Shown: piece after piece, positions 36,783 to 47,169 of the stretch
Layout: each line of letters opens with the position of its first letter
Numbering within the stretch: position 1 is the first letter of the stretch
From: Streptomyces sp. NBC_00376
GTDB lineage: Bacteria; Actinomycetota; Actinomycetes; Streptomycetales; Streptomycetaceae
Length of the DNA stretch: 64,000 nucleotides
NCBI RefSeq assembly: GCF_036077095.1
Contig: NZ_CP107960.1
Span: forward strand, 186,001-250,000
Direction of reading: 5' to 3'
Program-made: the position numbers and the translations under genes
The notes under the pieces: model-generated
The model's input: the letters and a program-made list of their open reading frames with translations, nothing else
Databases searched by the model: none
What the model was told of the DNA's origin: nothing

Positions 36783-37310
36783 ATGACATGGACAGCACCA
36801 CCGGTCGAACGCACCAAGCAGCTAGGCCTCCTAGGTACCGTAACTGAGCGTCAGATGTTGGAAGGCTGGCTGAGCTGGCACCGGGAAACGCTGCTGGCCA
36901 AGTGCGCCGGACTTAAGCCGGCCCAACCGGCGCGAACGACCGTAGAGCCGTCGAACCTCACTCTCCTTGGCTTGGTCCGGCACATGGCGGAGGTAGAGCG
37001 ATGGTGGTTCCGGCGAAGCTTCGCCGGTGAGGCGATCGGTGATGTCTTCACCGGCCCATCAGATGGCAATGAGGGACTCGACGGAGTTCACGCAGCCGAT
37101 GCGGAGCGAAACTTCGGACTGTTCCAGACCGAAGTCAAAGCGTGCGACGCGGCGGCGGCCGGGCACGGCCTCGACGAGACCTTCATGTCCTCTCGCGGAG
37201 TCTCCCTCAGCTTGCGCTGGGTCTACATGTTGATGGTCCAGGAGTACGCCCGCCACAACGGCCACGCCGACTTCCTGCGGGAGCGGACCGACGGGGCGAC
37301 GGGTGACTGA
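36783..37310 (+). CDS. DinB/DUF664 family protein
   Basis: The protein has 175 residues from the ATG at 36783. The four-helix DinB pattern is clear: ERQMLEGWLSWHRETLLAKC, LGLVRHMAEVERWWFRRSFA (first metal-binding His) and MVQEYARHNGHADFLRERTD (further His residues), a mycothiol-dependent-enzyme-like fold common in actinobacteria. The exact reaction is unknown. It lies just right of the tRNA fragment. Confidence 0.85.
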   Translation: MTWTAPPVERTKQLGLLGTVTERQMLEGWLSWHRETLLAKCAGLKPAQPARTTVEPSNLTLLGLVRHMAEVERWWFRRSFAGEAIGDVFTGPSDGNEGLDGVHAADAERNFGLFQTEVKACDAAAAGHGLDETFMSSRGVSLSLRWVYMLMVQEYARHNGHADFLRERTDGATGD

Positions 37311-37350
37311 GCTTTTCTCAGACCGCTCCGGCAGGTGCCCGGGAGATGGG

Positions 37351-37902
37351 ATGAGCATCAGCTCTTACCCGGCGACGCCTGAGGGCGACATCGACCGGCT
37401 GGCAGATGAAAAGGGGTGGGTTGTTGATGACCTGTACCCGGCAGCGTCGGATTTCGTGTCGGACATCTGTGAGTCGTTGCCGGTGAGCGCGGTGGACGGG
37501 GCATCGCGGCCACAGTGGCTGGCCGAGTCCGGGAACATGGACGGCGATGGAAAAGCGGTGCTGCAGGCGGGGGCGCCGAAGCTGTGCCCGAAGTGGACGC
37601 CGGTGCTGAAGCAGGCGGTGTCGGGGAAGTGCGATCGGTGGTTCGGTGCCGGCACGTATGTGGTGTCAAACAATCCGGCGGACGCGGACGCGGGCGAGGA
37701 CGAGGACGAGGAAACGATCCCGCCGGGCATGTACCGGGCCAGGGGCAGCATGAAGGACTGCTACTGGGAACGGACGACGAAATCCGGAGACATCATCAAC
37801 AACCGTCTGGCGACGTCGGCGCAGGAGATCACGGTGACGATACGGGCGTCGGACGGGCAGTTCACGTCGGAGCGGTGGGCTGTGTGGAAGCCGGTGAAGT
37901 AA
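37351..37902 (+). CDS. Hypothetical protein, 183 aa
   Basis: The ATG at 37351 has GGGAG at suitable spacing. The GTG at 37303 would overlap the DinB gene. No signal peptide is present. The C-terminal half (GAGTYVVSNNP, IPPGMYRARGSMKDCYWERT, ITVTIRASDGQFTSERWAVW) resembles a beta-sandwich domain repeated in streptomycete secreted or phage-associated proteins. An acidic stretch (DADAGEDEDEE) separates the halves. Confidence 0.6.
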   Translation: MSISSYPATPEGDIDRLADEKGWVVDDLYPAASDFVSDICESLPVSAVDGASRPQWLAESGNMDGDGKAVLQAGAPKLCPKWTPVLKQAVSGKCDRWFGAGTYVVSNNPADADAGEDEDEETIPPGMYRARGSMKDCYWERTTKSGDIINNRLATSAQEITVTIRASDGQFTSERWAVWKPVK

Positions 37903-37961
37903 GCACTGACACGCAGTCGGGCCCGACGCCATGTGGTGCAGGGCCCGACGCTTACAACCGG

Positions 37962-38159
37962 TCAGTAGCGGGCGATCAGCCAGGCGATGACCAGGCCGGC
38001 CGCGAAGTCGCCGAGCCTGTACGCCACGCCGCACATGAAACTTGTATGGACGCTCTGTTCACGGCTGACCAGCCATTTCCGCAGGTGGCGGGCGACTGGT
38101 CCGCGTCCTCTGTCCACGCCGAAGCTGGGCTCAGGGGGTGGTTTCGCGTTACTCTGCAT
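37962..38159 (-). CDS. Small membrane protein, 65 aa
   Basis: The ATG at 38159 has AAGGA seven bases upstream. A basic N-terminal region is followed by one helix (GDFAAGLVIAWLIARY) that ends the protein. No family was recognised. A large hairpin lies upstream (38189-38252). Confidence 0.55.
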   Translation of the reverse strand: MQSNAKPPPEPSFGVDRGRGPVARHLRKWLVSREQSVHTSFMCGVAYRLGDFAAGLVIAWLIARY

Positions 38160-38188
38160 TCGGAGTCCTTCCTGATGCCTGGACGCCG

Positions 38189-38252
38189 CGCAAGGAGCCC
38201 CCTCGACCCATGGCCTAGGAAACCGCGTCGAGGAAGCGGGGCTCCTTTTGCG
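38189..38252 (+). terminator. Large two-step hairpin
   Basis: Outer stem CGC-AAGGAGCCCC pairs with GGGGCTCCTT-TT-GCG, and an inner stem CTCGAC pairs with GTCGAG around a 19-base loop. A CCTTTTG tract on the plus side suits a terminator. A structured leader for the 65-aa gene on the minus strand is an alternative. Confidence 0.5.
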
Positions 38253-38717
38253 TTGGTGAGAAATGCAGTTGGGCGGTGTGTTAGGCCGACGAGCCTGTAA
38301 AGAGGCTTAACAACACCGGGGGAGAATTTCGGACATTCTAGTACAGTGTTGGCCGGTTTCTCTGGCAGTGGGCATCACGAGATCTTCCGAGATCCTCCGA
38401 GACTCACCGCGGCCCATGACCCGGCAGTAACCCCCATCACAATTTCCTGACGCTTTCACGAAGGGCGTGTCGTGGCACCCGTCGGCCCCACCAGCCGAGG
38501 GGTGCTGGTGGGGCCGAGGCGGCTTGAGCGGGTCGGGGGATGTGCCTGCTCAAGCTCGGGTCATACGGTCTGGTGCCCGGGTTTCCGGGGGTTATGCGGT
38601 GTGGCACGGCCTGGCCGGGGAGTGGGCGCGGGGACACGGGGGCTCCCTGGCCGGCCGTGCAAGTCAATCGTGACGCATGGGTGAGCGTTTGTCCGGGCTG
38701 CTACTCCCCCGGTTCAG
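38253..38717. other. Intergenic stretch, nothing recognised
   Basis: No gene or RNA is identified. Open frames in this stretch have no recognisable content. Confidence 0.4.
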
Positions 38718-39097
38718 ATGGCGACCGCGGCGGCTGCGTTGACGAGGGTTTCAATGAATGGTCACTGGCCTGCATGGGAGGCGCGGCGGATGGTGGCGTC
38801 GATGAGGCGGAGTGCGTCGGTGGCGGTGCGGCCGGGGGTCCGGTTCCATGCGCCGATGAGGCCGGTCCATCCCTATGCGCGCAGTTCGGTGATAAGCCAT
38901 GCGCCGGCTTGGTTCATGGTGTTCACGGAGCCCATGCCCATGCGCTGGCAACTGAGCATGTCGCTGCATACGCACCGGGCGCCGCGCCCGTTCCAAGCCG
39001 GTAGGGCTCGTTCATCCAGCCCCATTCAGTCAGGACTTGCCGGGCGTAGGCGAGGTGGGTGGAGGGGCGGATGTCGGCTTGTCCGATGCGGCGCCAT
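38718..39097 (-). pseudogene. DUF6197-like gene, degenerate
   Basis: The minus strand yields IRPSTHLAYARQVLTEWGWM, then after a frame change MGMGSVNTMNQAGAWLITEL, an in-frame TAG near 38877, and LIGAWNRTPGRTATDALRLI. The order matches streptomycete DUF6197 proteins, with at least one frameshift and one stop. Confidence 0.4.
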
Positions 39098-39098
39098 G

Positions 39099-39132
39099 CC
39101 CCAGTCCTGTCAGGAGATCCGAGAAACAGTCC
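39099..39132 (-). repeat. IS5/IS427 left-end relic
   Basis: These 34 bases are the exact reverse complement of the left end of IS5 copy 1 (from 19406), ending at the CTAG that borders IS701 copy A. The body of the element is absent. Confidence 0.8.
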
Positions 39133-39136
39133 CTAG

Positions 39137-40534
39137 TACTGCAACGGTGTTTGTCGTGACGGGTGGTCAGTCGGTGGGGCGTGGCCTCGTTGTTTGTAGT
39201 GGCTGGTTCGGGCTTGGTGTTGTCGTTTTCGGCGCCAGGTCGACCAGTGCAGGATGTGGTCGACGGGTGCGTGCCGTCGGTTGGTGAGGCGGTGGATCAG
39301 GCGTCTGATCTCGGCGAGGCTGAGGTGGATGAGCTGGGAGGATCCGTTTCTGCTTTCCCGGTGTCGAGCTGGCGGGCCCGCAGGACGGTGAGGCAGGCGT
39401 GGGCGGCCATGGCCAGGGTGATGTGGCGGTGCCAGCCGGGGTAGCGGCGGACCTGGTAGTCGTCCAGGCCGCACTCCTGCTTCGCGGTCTGGAAGCATTC
39501 CTCGATCGCCCAGCGGCTCCCGGCGATGTGGATCAGCTCGTCCAGGGTGGCGTCGGCCGGGCCGTAGGCGATGTAGTAGGAGAGCTCTTGGGGACGGGCA
39601 ACGCTGCGACGGGCGATCACCCAATGCCGGCGGTCGGGCCGGTGCCAGGGGCGGACTTCGACGCGTGCCCAGTCATAGACGCGGGGCCCGTGGGAGCCCT
39701 GGCCGCACGAGCGGCGTTTCCATTTCTGCCGGGGCAGGGCGGGAAATAGATCGCTCACGGGGTGGTCGATGGCCCAGCGGGTGACGACCGTGTCGTGGCG
39801 GGTGGTGGCCATGACGTGGAAGACGTCCGCCTGTTCCAGCTCAGAGCGCCAGCCCTTGCTGTAGCCGTAGCCGGCATCTGCGGTCACCCAGCGGAACGGG
39901 ATCTTGCCGGCGATCGCGCGGCGGACCATCTCCTTGGCCATCGCCACCTTCGTCGCGAAGCCGACCTCGTCGTCAATGCCGGCCCGGCGGCACCGCTCTC
40001 GGTCGTCCGTCCAGGAGGCAGGCAGATACAGACGGCGGTCGATCAGCGTTCGTCCGAGCGGGGCCGCATAGGCGAGGAAGACACCGACCTGGCAGTTCTC
40101 CGTGCGGCCCGCGGTGCCGGAGTACTGCCGTTGCACCCCGGCCGAACCGGTGCCCTTCTTCAGGAAGCCGGTGTCGTCCACGATCAGCACCGCACCAGGA
40201 TCGCCGAGATGCTCGACCACGTAGTCACGCACATCGTCCAGAACCTCGTCGGCGTCCCACTCGATCCGGTTCAACAGCCGGTGGATGCGGTCCGGACCTG
40301 CGTGGCCGGCTTCTTCGGCCAGCGTCCAGCCGTTCTTCCGCTGCAACGGGGCTACGAGTCCCCGCATATAGGCAAGAGCTGACTCACGAGGCTCCGATCT
40401 GCCGAATCGGTGAAGAAACCGCCCTTGCACCGCACCCAACTCACCGGCCCACGACCTGACCTCAGCAAGATCCCCACCCATGACAACACCAACGATCGAC
40501 CTGCCTACCCGTCACAGCAAACACCGTTGCAGTA
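39137..40534 (-). mobile_element. IS701-family element, type 2, copy A
   Basis: Ends TACTGCAACGGTGTTTG at both borders (inverted) enclose 1398 bases. CTAG flanks on both sides (39133-39136, 40535-40538). The right CTAG supplies the stop codon of the ABC-F gene. Confidence 0.92.
39297..40481 (-). CDS. IS701-family transposase (copy A)
   Basis: The protein has 394 residues, identical to copies B and C. Catalytic residues are in VLIVDDTGFLKKGTG, VTADAGYGYSKGWRSEL and WAIEECFQTAKQECGLDDYQ. It is intact. Confidence 0.9.
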   Translation of the reverse strand: MGGDLAEVRSWAGELGAVQGRFLHRFGRSEPRESALAYMRGLVAPLQRKNGWTLAEEAGHAGPDRIHRLLNRIEWDADEVLDDVRDYVVEHLGDPGAVLIVDDTGFLKKGTGSAGVQRQYSGTAGRTENCQVGVFLAYAAPLGRTLIDRRLYLPASWTDDRERCRRAGIDDEVGFATKVAMAKEMVRRAIAGKIPFRWVTADAGYGYSKGWRSELEQADVFHVMATTRHDTVVTRWAIDHPVSDLFPALPRQKWKRRSCGQGSHGPRVYDWARVEVRPWHRPDRRHWVIARRSVARPQELSYYIAYGPADATLDELIHIAGSRWAIEECFQTAKQECGLDDYQVRRYPGWHRHITLAMAAHACLTVLRARQLDTGKAETDPPSSSTSASPRSDA

Positions 40535-42133
<1,599 letters not shown>

Positions 42134-42523
42134 GGTAAAACTCCAGGGCGGGTCGGACGGCGGAAGGAGGGTCCGGGGAAATACGGGGCTGTGGAGCGAG
42201 GCTGCGGCTTCGGAGCGACGATGTGCCACCCCGGCTGATCCCGGTGTCCGGGCGGGCGCAGGGGCGAAGCATGGACATACCACTCGTAGCGCATTATCGG
42301 CGCAAAACTGGTGGCCTGACCGGCGAGGAAATCCTCAGCCGCAAGTGTCAGAGGGACGTAGCCGCTGCTGCAGCCCTTTCGATCCAGACCAAGCCCGTGG
42401 GGCGCCGGTCTGCGGCCTTGGAACCGCCTCGGAAGGTGGCCACACCGAACCGGACCGTGCGCACCGCACGGCCGGAGTCACAGATCATGTGGTGGGCCGA
42501 CATACTGCTCACAGTAACATTGA
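42134..42523. other. Upstream region of the ABC-F gene
   Basis: It contains the ribosome binding site and presumably the promoter of the ABC-F gene. Nothing else is recognised. Confidence 0.4.
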
Positions 42524-43060
42524 TCAACTCCGGCCACCCTCAATGCTGTCGTGAGCATTGCTGCGCCTCCTCGCGAGGCCATGGCCGGCCAGGTCCAGCG
42601 TGCGTTCGCCCGGCGAGCCGATTTCGAGGACCGGGACGCCGAGCAGAGCGGCCTCGATCCCGCACGTCGAGTAGGCGCTCGCCAGAGCGTCGGCACCAGT
42701 GAGGCAGCCCCGAGCGCCGACTCGCGAATCGGCCACGGCCACGAGTGGCCCTCCGTAACACCGGAGAGAAGGCGTCGGCGCCCTGTGCCGGGTGCGGAGC
42801 GATGACGAGCCCCCAGTCGCTGTCCGCCGCACGCAACCCGTCCAGGAGAAGATCTGCCCGAGTCTTCAGCCGATCGGGTCCGAACGGCTGGCAGGCCTGC
42901 ACCACGATCCGGGCAGGAGCGGGGCGGTTGCCAGGAGCCCCTGAGATCGCCACCGCGATCCTCTACCCGGCGGGCCAGGCGTTGTCGGTGTTCGTCGAGC
43001 CGGCCGTAGATGGCTTCGGCGTTCTGGGCTATGGATCCCTGTAGTCCGCCGGCTCGTTCG
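42524..43060 (-). pseudogene. Glycosyltransferase-like (UDP-GlcNAc epimerase fold) gene, frameshifted
   Basis: Fragments in different frames read IVVQACQPFGPDRLKTRADL, GLVIAPHPAQGADAFSPVL, and ADALASAYSTCGIEAALLGV followed by PVLEIGSPGERTLDLAGHGL. The HP and ST-x-x-EAALLGVPV pattern is typical of polysaccharide glycosyltransferases of the GT-B/epimerase type. At least two frameshifts are needed. Confidence 0.5.
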
Positions 43061-43063
43061 TAG

Positions 43064-43766
43064 CGTCGAGGGTGAGAGTGCGGCCCTGGCGTCGGCGCCA
43101 GGTTTCCAGCAGGACGCGGGAGAGCAGCGGGACGCGGTACGTTCGGTCGTGATCTGGTCCGCACCGGTGGTGGTGCGGGGATTGAGGCGGTGCATTTCGT
43201 CGATCACGACCAGACGCACGCCCACACGGTTGTAGGTATGGCAGGCAGCGTCGGTGATCCGCGCCTGCGTCATCCGGGCAGTGACGGGGATACCGAGGTA
43301 GCGAGCGAACTCCGAAGCCAGGGCTTTCGCGCTCGCGGCGGGCGGGACCAGTACGTACGCGATCGGCACCAGCGGACGTACGGACGAGGCCGGGAGCGGG
43401 CGCCTTTGAGTATGAGCGAGGTGACCGGCACGCCCCACGCGGAGCCGGGCAGTGGTCTTCCCGGCTGCTGCGGGGCGGTGACGATCAGCGAGGGGCGGGC
43501 GCTGGCCTCCTGACGGCGCCCCAGAACCATCAGGTCCGCACGCTGGTGGTGAGGGTATCGATGGCCGGGGTGCGCGTGGTGACGAACGCGGAGTGGTAGG
43601 CGAGGTGTTCCTCGTCGCTGCGCGCCGGGCCACCGGGGCTGGCGGTACCGGGGGGAGGCGTGGTGGCGAAGTGCTGCCAGCCCTGCCAGGTGGTCACCGG
43701 CCATGCCCCGCGGGCGGGGTTCCCGCCGGCGGGCGTGTTCCCCTCGTGTCTGTCCCGCTCATCCAC
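43064..43766 (-). pseudogene. TniB-like AAA ATPase, multiply frameshifted
   Basis: The N-terminal part (TWQGWQHFATTPPP, DEEHLAYHSAFVTTRTPAID) is followed in other frames by PAAAGKTT (Walker A) and ALASEFARYLGIPVTARMTQ. Next comes GVRLVVIDEMHRLNPRTTTG (Walker B). These are features of TniB/TnsC-type transposition ATPases. Three or more frameshifts are present. Confidence 0.6.
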
Positions 43767-43810
43767 GCCTCACTGCGCAGCGGCGCCGCCCGCGCCAGGA
43801 CCGTGGCCCG

Positions 43811-44110
43811 TCACCACTTGAGAGCCTCCGCCCGGGCGTCATAGAGCCCGTACCCGGCCACACGTGCAGCCGGACCGGCCGGGGTCTCGTCTGCGCTGGC
43901 GTCCTGCGCGTCCTGGCCGAGGTCGTCGAGGCTGTCCTTTCCCGCCCCTGCGGATGCCCCGCTCAGTTCCTGCGTCTGCCTCTCGGGCTCGGGATGTGGT
44001 GGCGGGGGAGCACGGGTGGGGAGGTACTGCTCGGGGCGAGTGGCAGATCCGAGCACCACCTCGCCCGGCCGTACAGGCGGCGGTGAGCGGCCGGAAAGGT
44101 CCGGTGGATC
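43811..44110 (-). pseudogene. TniA-like (Mu-type) transposase C-terminal fragment
   Basis: The end reads SLDDLGQDAQDASADETPAG then VAGYGLYDARAEALKW and a stop at 43811, the usual C-terminus of streptomycete TniA-like transposases. It lies directly upstream of the TniB-like relic, in the normal tniA-tniB order. The catalytic domain is gone. Confidence 0.5.
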
Positions 44111-44381
44111 ACGAGGGGACGGGACCGGACCTTCCCGGCCGCACCATGCTGGCCGCACCCCTCGAAGCCCTCCAGGGACCGACGGGGTACGTTCCGCCGG
44201 GCCGACCGGCCCTACTTGCCTGGGCGTGAGGGAGCCGACCGGCATCACCGGGCCGGCGGCGCACGGCCGTAACCGCCCTGCGGCTGCCGTAGGCTGACCG
44301 TCCGTGGACCGGTCCCAGCCCTGCGGTGATCCGGTGAGCGATTCCCGGCATACGGCACACGGATCCTGAGAGCGGCGCCCG

Positions 44382-46139
44382 ATGACAGAGACAGCACCCA
44401 GGGCCTTGCCCGACCCCTCCTGTGCCGGCCCGGCGGCCTGGCCCCAGCCCAGTCGGCCGGACAGGATGCGCAGTCTGCTGGATGCCGTGATGAGCCTGGG
44501 GCGGGGCCTGGAGCTGCCCGAGGTGCTCCGCGGGATCGTGGAGGCCGCGGTGACCCTGACCGACGCGGAGTACGGGGCGCTCGGCATCGTCGGGGACGGG
44601 CAGAAGCTGCTGGAGTTCCTGCCGGTCGGCATATCGGAGCAGCTCGCCGCTGAGATCGGCCAGACACCGTGCGGGCGCGGCATTCTCGGTGAGCTGATCC
44701 GGCACCCGGAACCACTGCGGCTCACCGATCTCAGCAACCATCCGCGCAGCTTCGGATTTCCGCCCCACCATCCCCCGATGCGCACCTTCCTCGGAGTGCC
44801 GGTGCGGGTGCGGGACGAGGTGTTCGGCAACCTCTACCTCACCGAGAAGCGGGGCGGGATGAGTTTCGACGCCGACGACGAGGCGGTGGTGACCACCCTG
44901 TCGATCGCGGCCGGGGTCGCCATCCACAACGCCCGCATGTACGACGAGAGCCGTCGCCGGGAGCGGCGGCTGGAGGCGCTGGGCGAGATCACCCGCACCC
45001 TGCTCTCGGGGACCGACGCCGACGAGGTGCTGCATCTGATCGCCGAGCGGGCGATGGAGGTGGCGGGGGCCGACCGGGCCGCGATCCTGCTGCCGGTACC
45101 CCCCGCGCCCCGCTCCGGGACTTCGGAGGCATCCGGGGCCGAGGCACGTCTGACCGTTGCCGTCGCCCACGGCAGGGACTCCGAGCGCGTCACGGGGCTG
45201 TCCGTACCCGCGCGGGGTTCACTGGCCGGACTCGCCGCCCGTACCGGAACGCCGGTGCATTGCGCCGATGTGCGTACCGATCCCCGGGCGCACCCGTTCG
45301 GCGACGGTGCCGAGGACGGTCTGGGCCCGGTGGTGACGGTGCCTCTGCGGGTCGACGCGGAGACCAGGGGTGTTCTGCGCCTGGGGCGGCCGGTGGACCG
45401 CCCGCCGTTCGACGACACCGAGGTCGCGCTCGTCTCGGGCTTCGCCGACCAGGCGGCCATCGCCCTGGAACTGGCCCATAGGCGGGCCGAGTCCGAGGAA
45501 CTCGCCGTCATGCACGACCGGGACCGGATCGCCCGCGATCTGCACGATCTGGCGATCCAGCGTCTCTTCGCGACCGGGATGACCCTGCAGAGCACCACGC
45601 GTGCTATCGCGGACCGGCCGGACGCGGCCGAGCGGGTCAGCCGGGCGGTGGACGATCTGGACACCACGATCCGGATCATCCGGTCCACCATCTTCGATCT
45701 GCGGACGGCGGACGGTCCGGGCCGCGGAGGGCTGCGGCACCGGATGGCGGAGACCGCTCGCACGGCGGCCCACGCCCTCGGTTTCCGGCCCTCTCTGCAG
45801 ATCGACGGGCCGGTGGACACCACGGTCCCGGAGGAGCTGGCCGAACATGTGGTGGCGGTCGCCGCCGAGGCGGTGTCCAACGCCTCCCGCCATGCCCGTG
45901 CCACGCGTATCGACATCGTGCTGTCGGCCGACGACACGGTGACCCTGACCGTCACCGACAACGGCATCGGAATCCGGCACGGTGTCACGACCGTGGCCGG
46001 GACAGGGTCTACGCCCGAGCACCCCGGAGGGCTGGCCAACATGCGTACGCGGGCGGAACTGTGCGGCGGCACCCTGGCCGTCGAACGGCCGTCGGACGGC
46101 GGCACCCGGATCATCTGGCGCGCACCGCTGCACGACTGA
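44382..46139 (+). CDS. DevS/DosS-like GAF-GAF sensor histidine kinase
   Basis: The protein has 585 residues. GAF-A spans about 45-185 and contains GFPPHHPPMRTFLGVPVRVR. H130 aligns by motif with the haem-binding His149 of mycobacterial DevS, so oxygen, NO or CO sensing through haem is likely. GAF-B spans about 205-365. HisKA_3 follows with MHDRDRIARDLHDLAIQRLF (phosphorylated H388), then the ATPase domain with SNASRHARATRIDI and DNGIGI, GGLANMRTRAELCGG. It converges on its probable response regulator, with 27 bases between stops. Confidence 0.92.
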   Translation: MTETAPRALPDPSCAGPAAWPQPSRPDRMRSLLDAVMSLGRGLELPEVLRGIVEAAVTLTDAEYGALGIVGDGQKLLEFLPVGISEQLAAEIGQTPCGRGILGELIRHPEPLRLTDLSNHPRSFGFPPHHPPMRTFLGVPVRVRDEVFGNLYLTEKRGGMSFDADDEAVVTTLSIAAGVAIHNARMYDESRRRERRLEALGEITRTLLSGTDADEVLHLIAERAMEVAGADRAAILLPVPPAPRSGTSEASGAEARLTVAVAHGRDSERVTGLSVPARGSLAGLAARTGTPVHCADVRTDPRAHPFGDGAEDGLGPVVTVPLRVDAETRGVLRLGRPVDRPPFDDTEVALVSGFADQAAIALELAHRRAESEELAVMHDRDRIARDLHDLAIQRLFATGMTLQSTTRAIADRPDAAERVSRAVDDLDTTIRIIRSTIFDLRTADGPGRGGLRHRMAETARTAAHALGFRPSLQIDGPVDTTVPEELAEHVVAVAAEAVSNASRHARATRIDIVLSADDTVTLTVTDNGIGIRHGVTTVAGTGSTPEHPGGLANMRTRAELCGGTLAVERPSDGGTRIIWRAPLHD

Positions 46140-46166
46140 TGCCCGGGACCGGCGTCCGAGTACCCG

Positions 46167-46931
46167 TCAGCCCCTTGGGGCCTGGGGCCACCCCTGACGG
46201 TCCTTGACCCGGCCGACGAGCATCGCGGCCTGGATCCGGCGGCCCACGCCCAGTTTGGCGAGGATTGAGGAGATGCGGTTCTTGACGGTCTTCTCGGCGA
46301 GGAAGAGGCGTTCCGCGATCTCGCGGTTGGTGAGTCCCTCGCCGATGAGATCGAGGATCTGCCGTTCCCTGGGCGTGAGTCCGTCCAGTTCCGATCCCTC
46401 CGACGCCTCCGCCGGGGGCCGCTCACCGCCCCGCAGCCGCTCCATCACCCGGGCGGTCGTCCGCGGATCGAGCATCGAGGTGCCCGACGCGACCCTGCGT
46501 ACGGCGGTGATCAGATCGGCTCCGTTGATCTGCTTGAGCACGTACCCTGCGGCGCCCGCCATGATGGCGTCGAACAGTGCCTCGTCGTCGTCGAACGACG
46601 TCAGCATCAGGCAGGCAAGTTCGGGCATCAGCGCGCGCAGCTCCCGGCACACCTCGATGCCGGCGCGATCACCGCCCCGGTCGTCGCCGAGGCGTACGTC
46701 CAACACGGCGACCTGCGGTCTGCTGGCCGGTACCCGGGCCAGCGCCTCCCGGGCGTCGGACGCCTCGCCGACGACCTCGATGTCGTCCTCGGCCTCCAGC
46801 AGATCGCGTACGCCGCGCCGGACGACCTCGTGGTCGTCGACGATGAAGACGCGTACGGGGGCCGCGGGCCGGGGCGGTTCCGTGCTCGTCGGGGTCGTGC
46901 TCGGTGGGGTATTCGCGAACTCATTCACCAC
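46167..46931 (-). CDS. DevR/LuxR (NarL)-type response regulator
   Basis: From the GTG at 46931 the protein has 254 residues. The receiver domain has VDDHE, phosphorylatable D78 (VAVLDVRLGD) and MLTSFDDD. The C-terminal LuxR/NarL helix-turn-helix (LTPRERQILDLIGEGLTNRE) is complete. The first ~25 residues are low-complexity Pro/Thr and the ribosome binding site is weak, so the start may be internal. It probably receives phosphate from the adjacent GAF kinase and, by analogy with DevR/OrrA, controls hypoxia or NO genes such as the flavohaemoglobin next door. Confidence 0.9.
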   Translation of the reverse strand: MVNEFANTPPSTTPTSTEPPRPAAPVRVFIVDDHEVVRRGVRDLLEAEDDIEVVGEASDAREALARVPASRPQVAVLDVRLGDDRGGDRAGIEVCRELRALMPELACLMLTSFDDDEALFDAIMAGAAGYVLKQINGADLITAVRRVASGTSMLDPRTTARVMERLRGGERPPAEASEGSELDGLTPRERQILDLIGEGLTNREIAERLFLAEKTVKNRISSILAKLGVGRRIQAAMLVGRVKDRQGWPQAPRG

Positions 46932-47169
46932 ATGCTCGATCGGTTCGGGGAGAGGGGCGGAAACAGTATGTGCCCGTCCGCGGGGCTGTTCCCGCCGGGG
47001 TCCGGCAGCATGGAAAAAGGTGCCTGAACAGGGCCGAAAGGCCCTGTGGCCAGGGGCCGGTCAGCGGGTGGTGCGCGGTGCCATACTGACGCCGCCAAGA
47101 TCGTCCGGGCACCCCGGAGATCTTCCTTTCCGGCCACCCCACTGTGCTGCAACGAGGAGCAACCGGCCC

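Noticed and set aside
43811..44830. Long minus-strand frame antisense to the kinase N-terminus
   Set aside because: Only its last part resembles a TniA C-terminus; the rest is a shadow of the kinase gene.
46204..47169. Plus-strand extension upstream of the flavohaemoglobin
   Set aside because: Antisense to the response regulator and composed of low-complexity Ser/Arg; the ATG at 47170 with a ribosome binding site is the real start.
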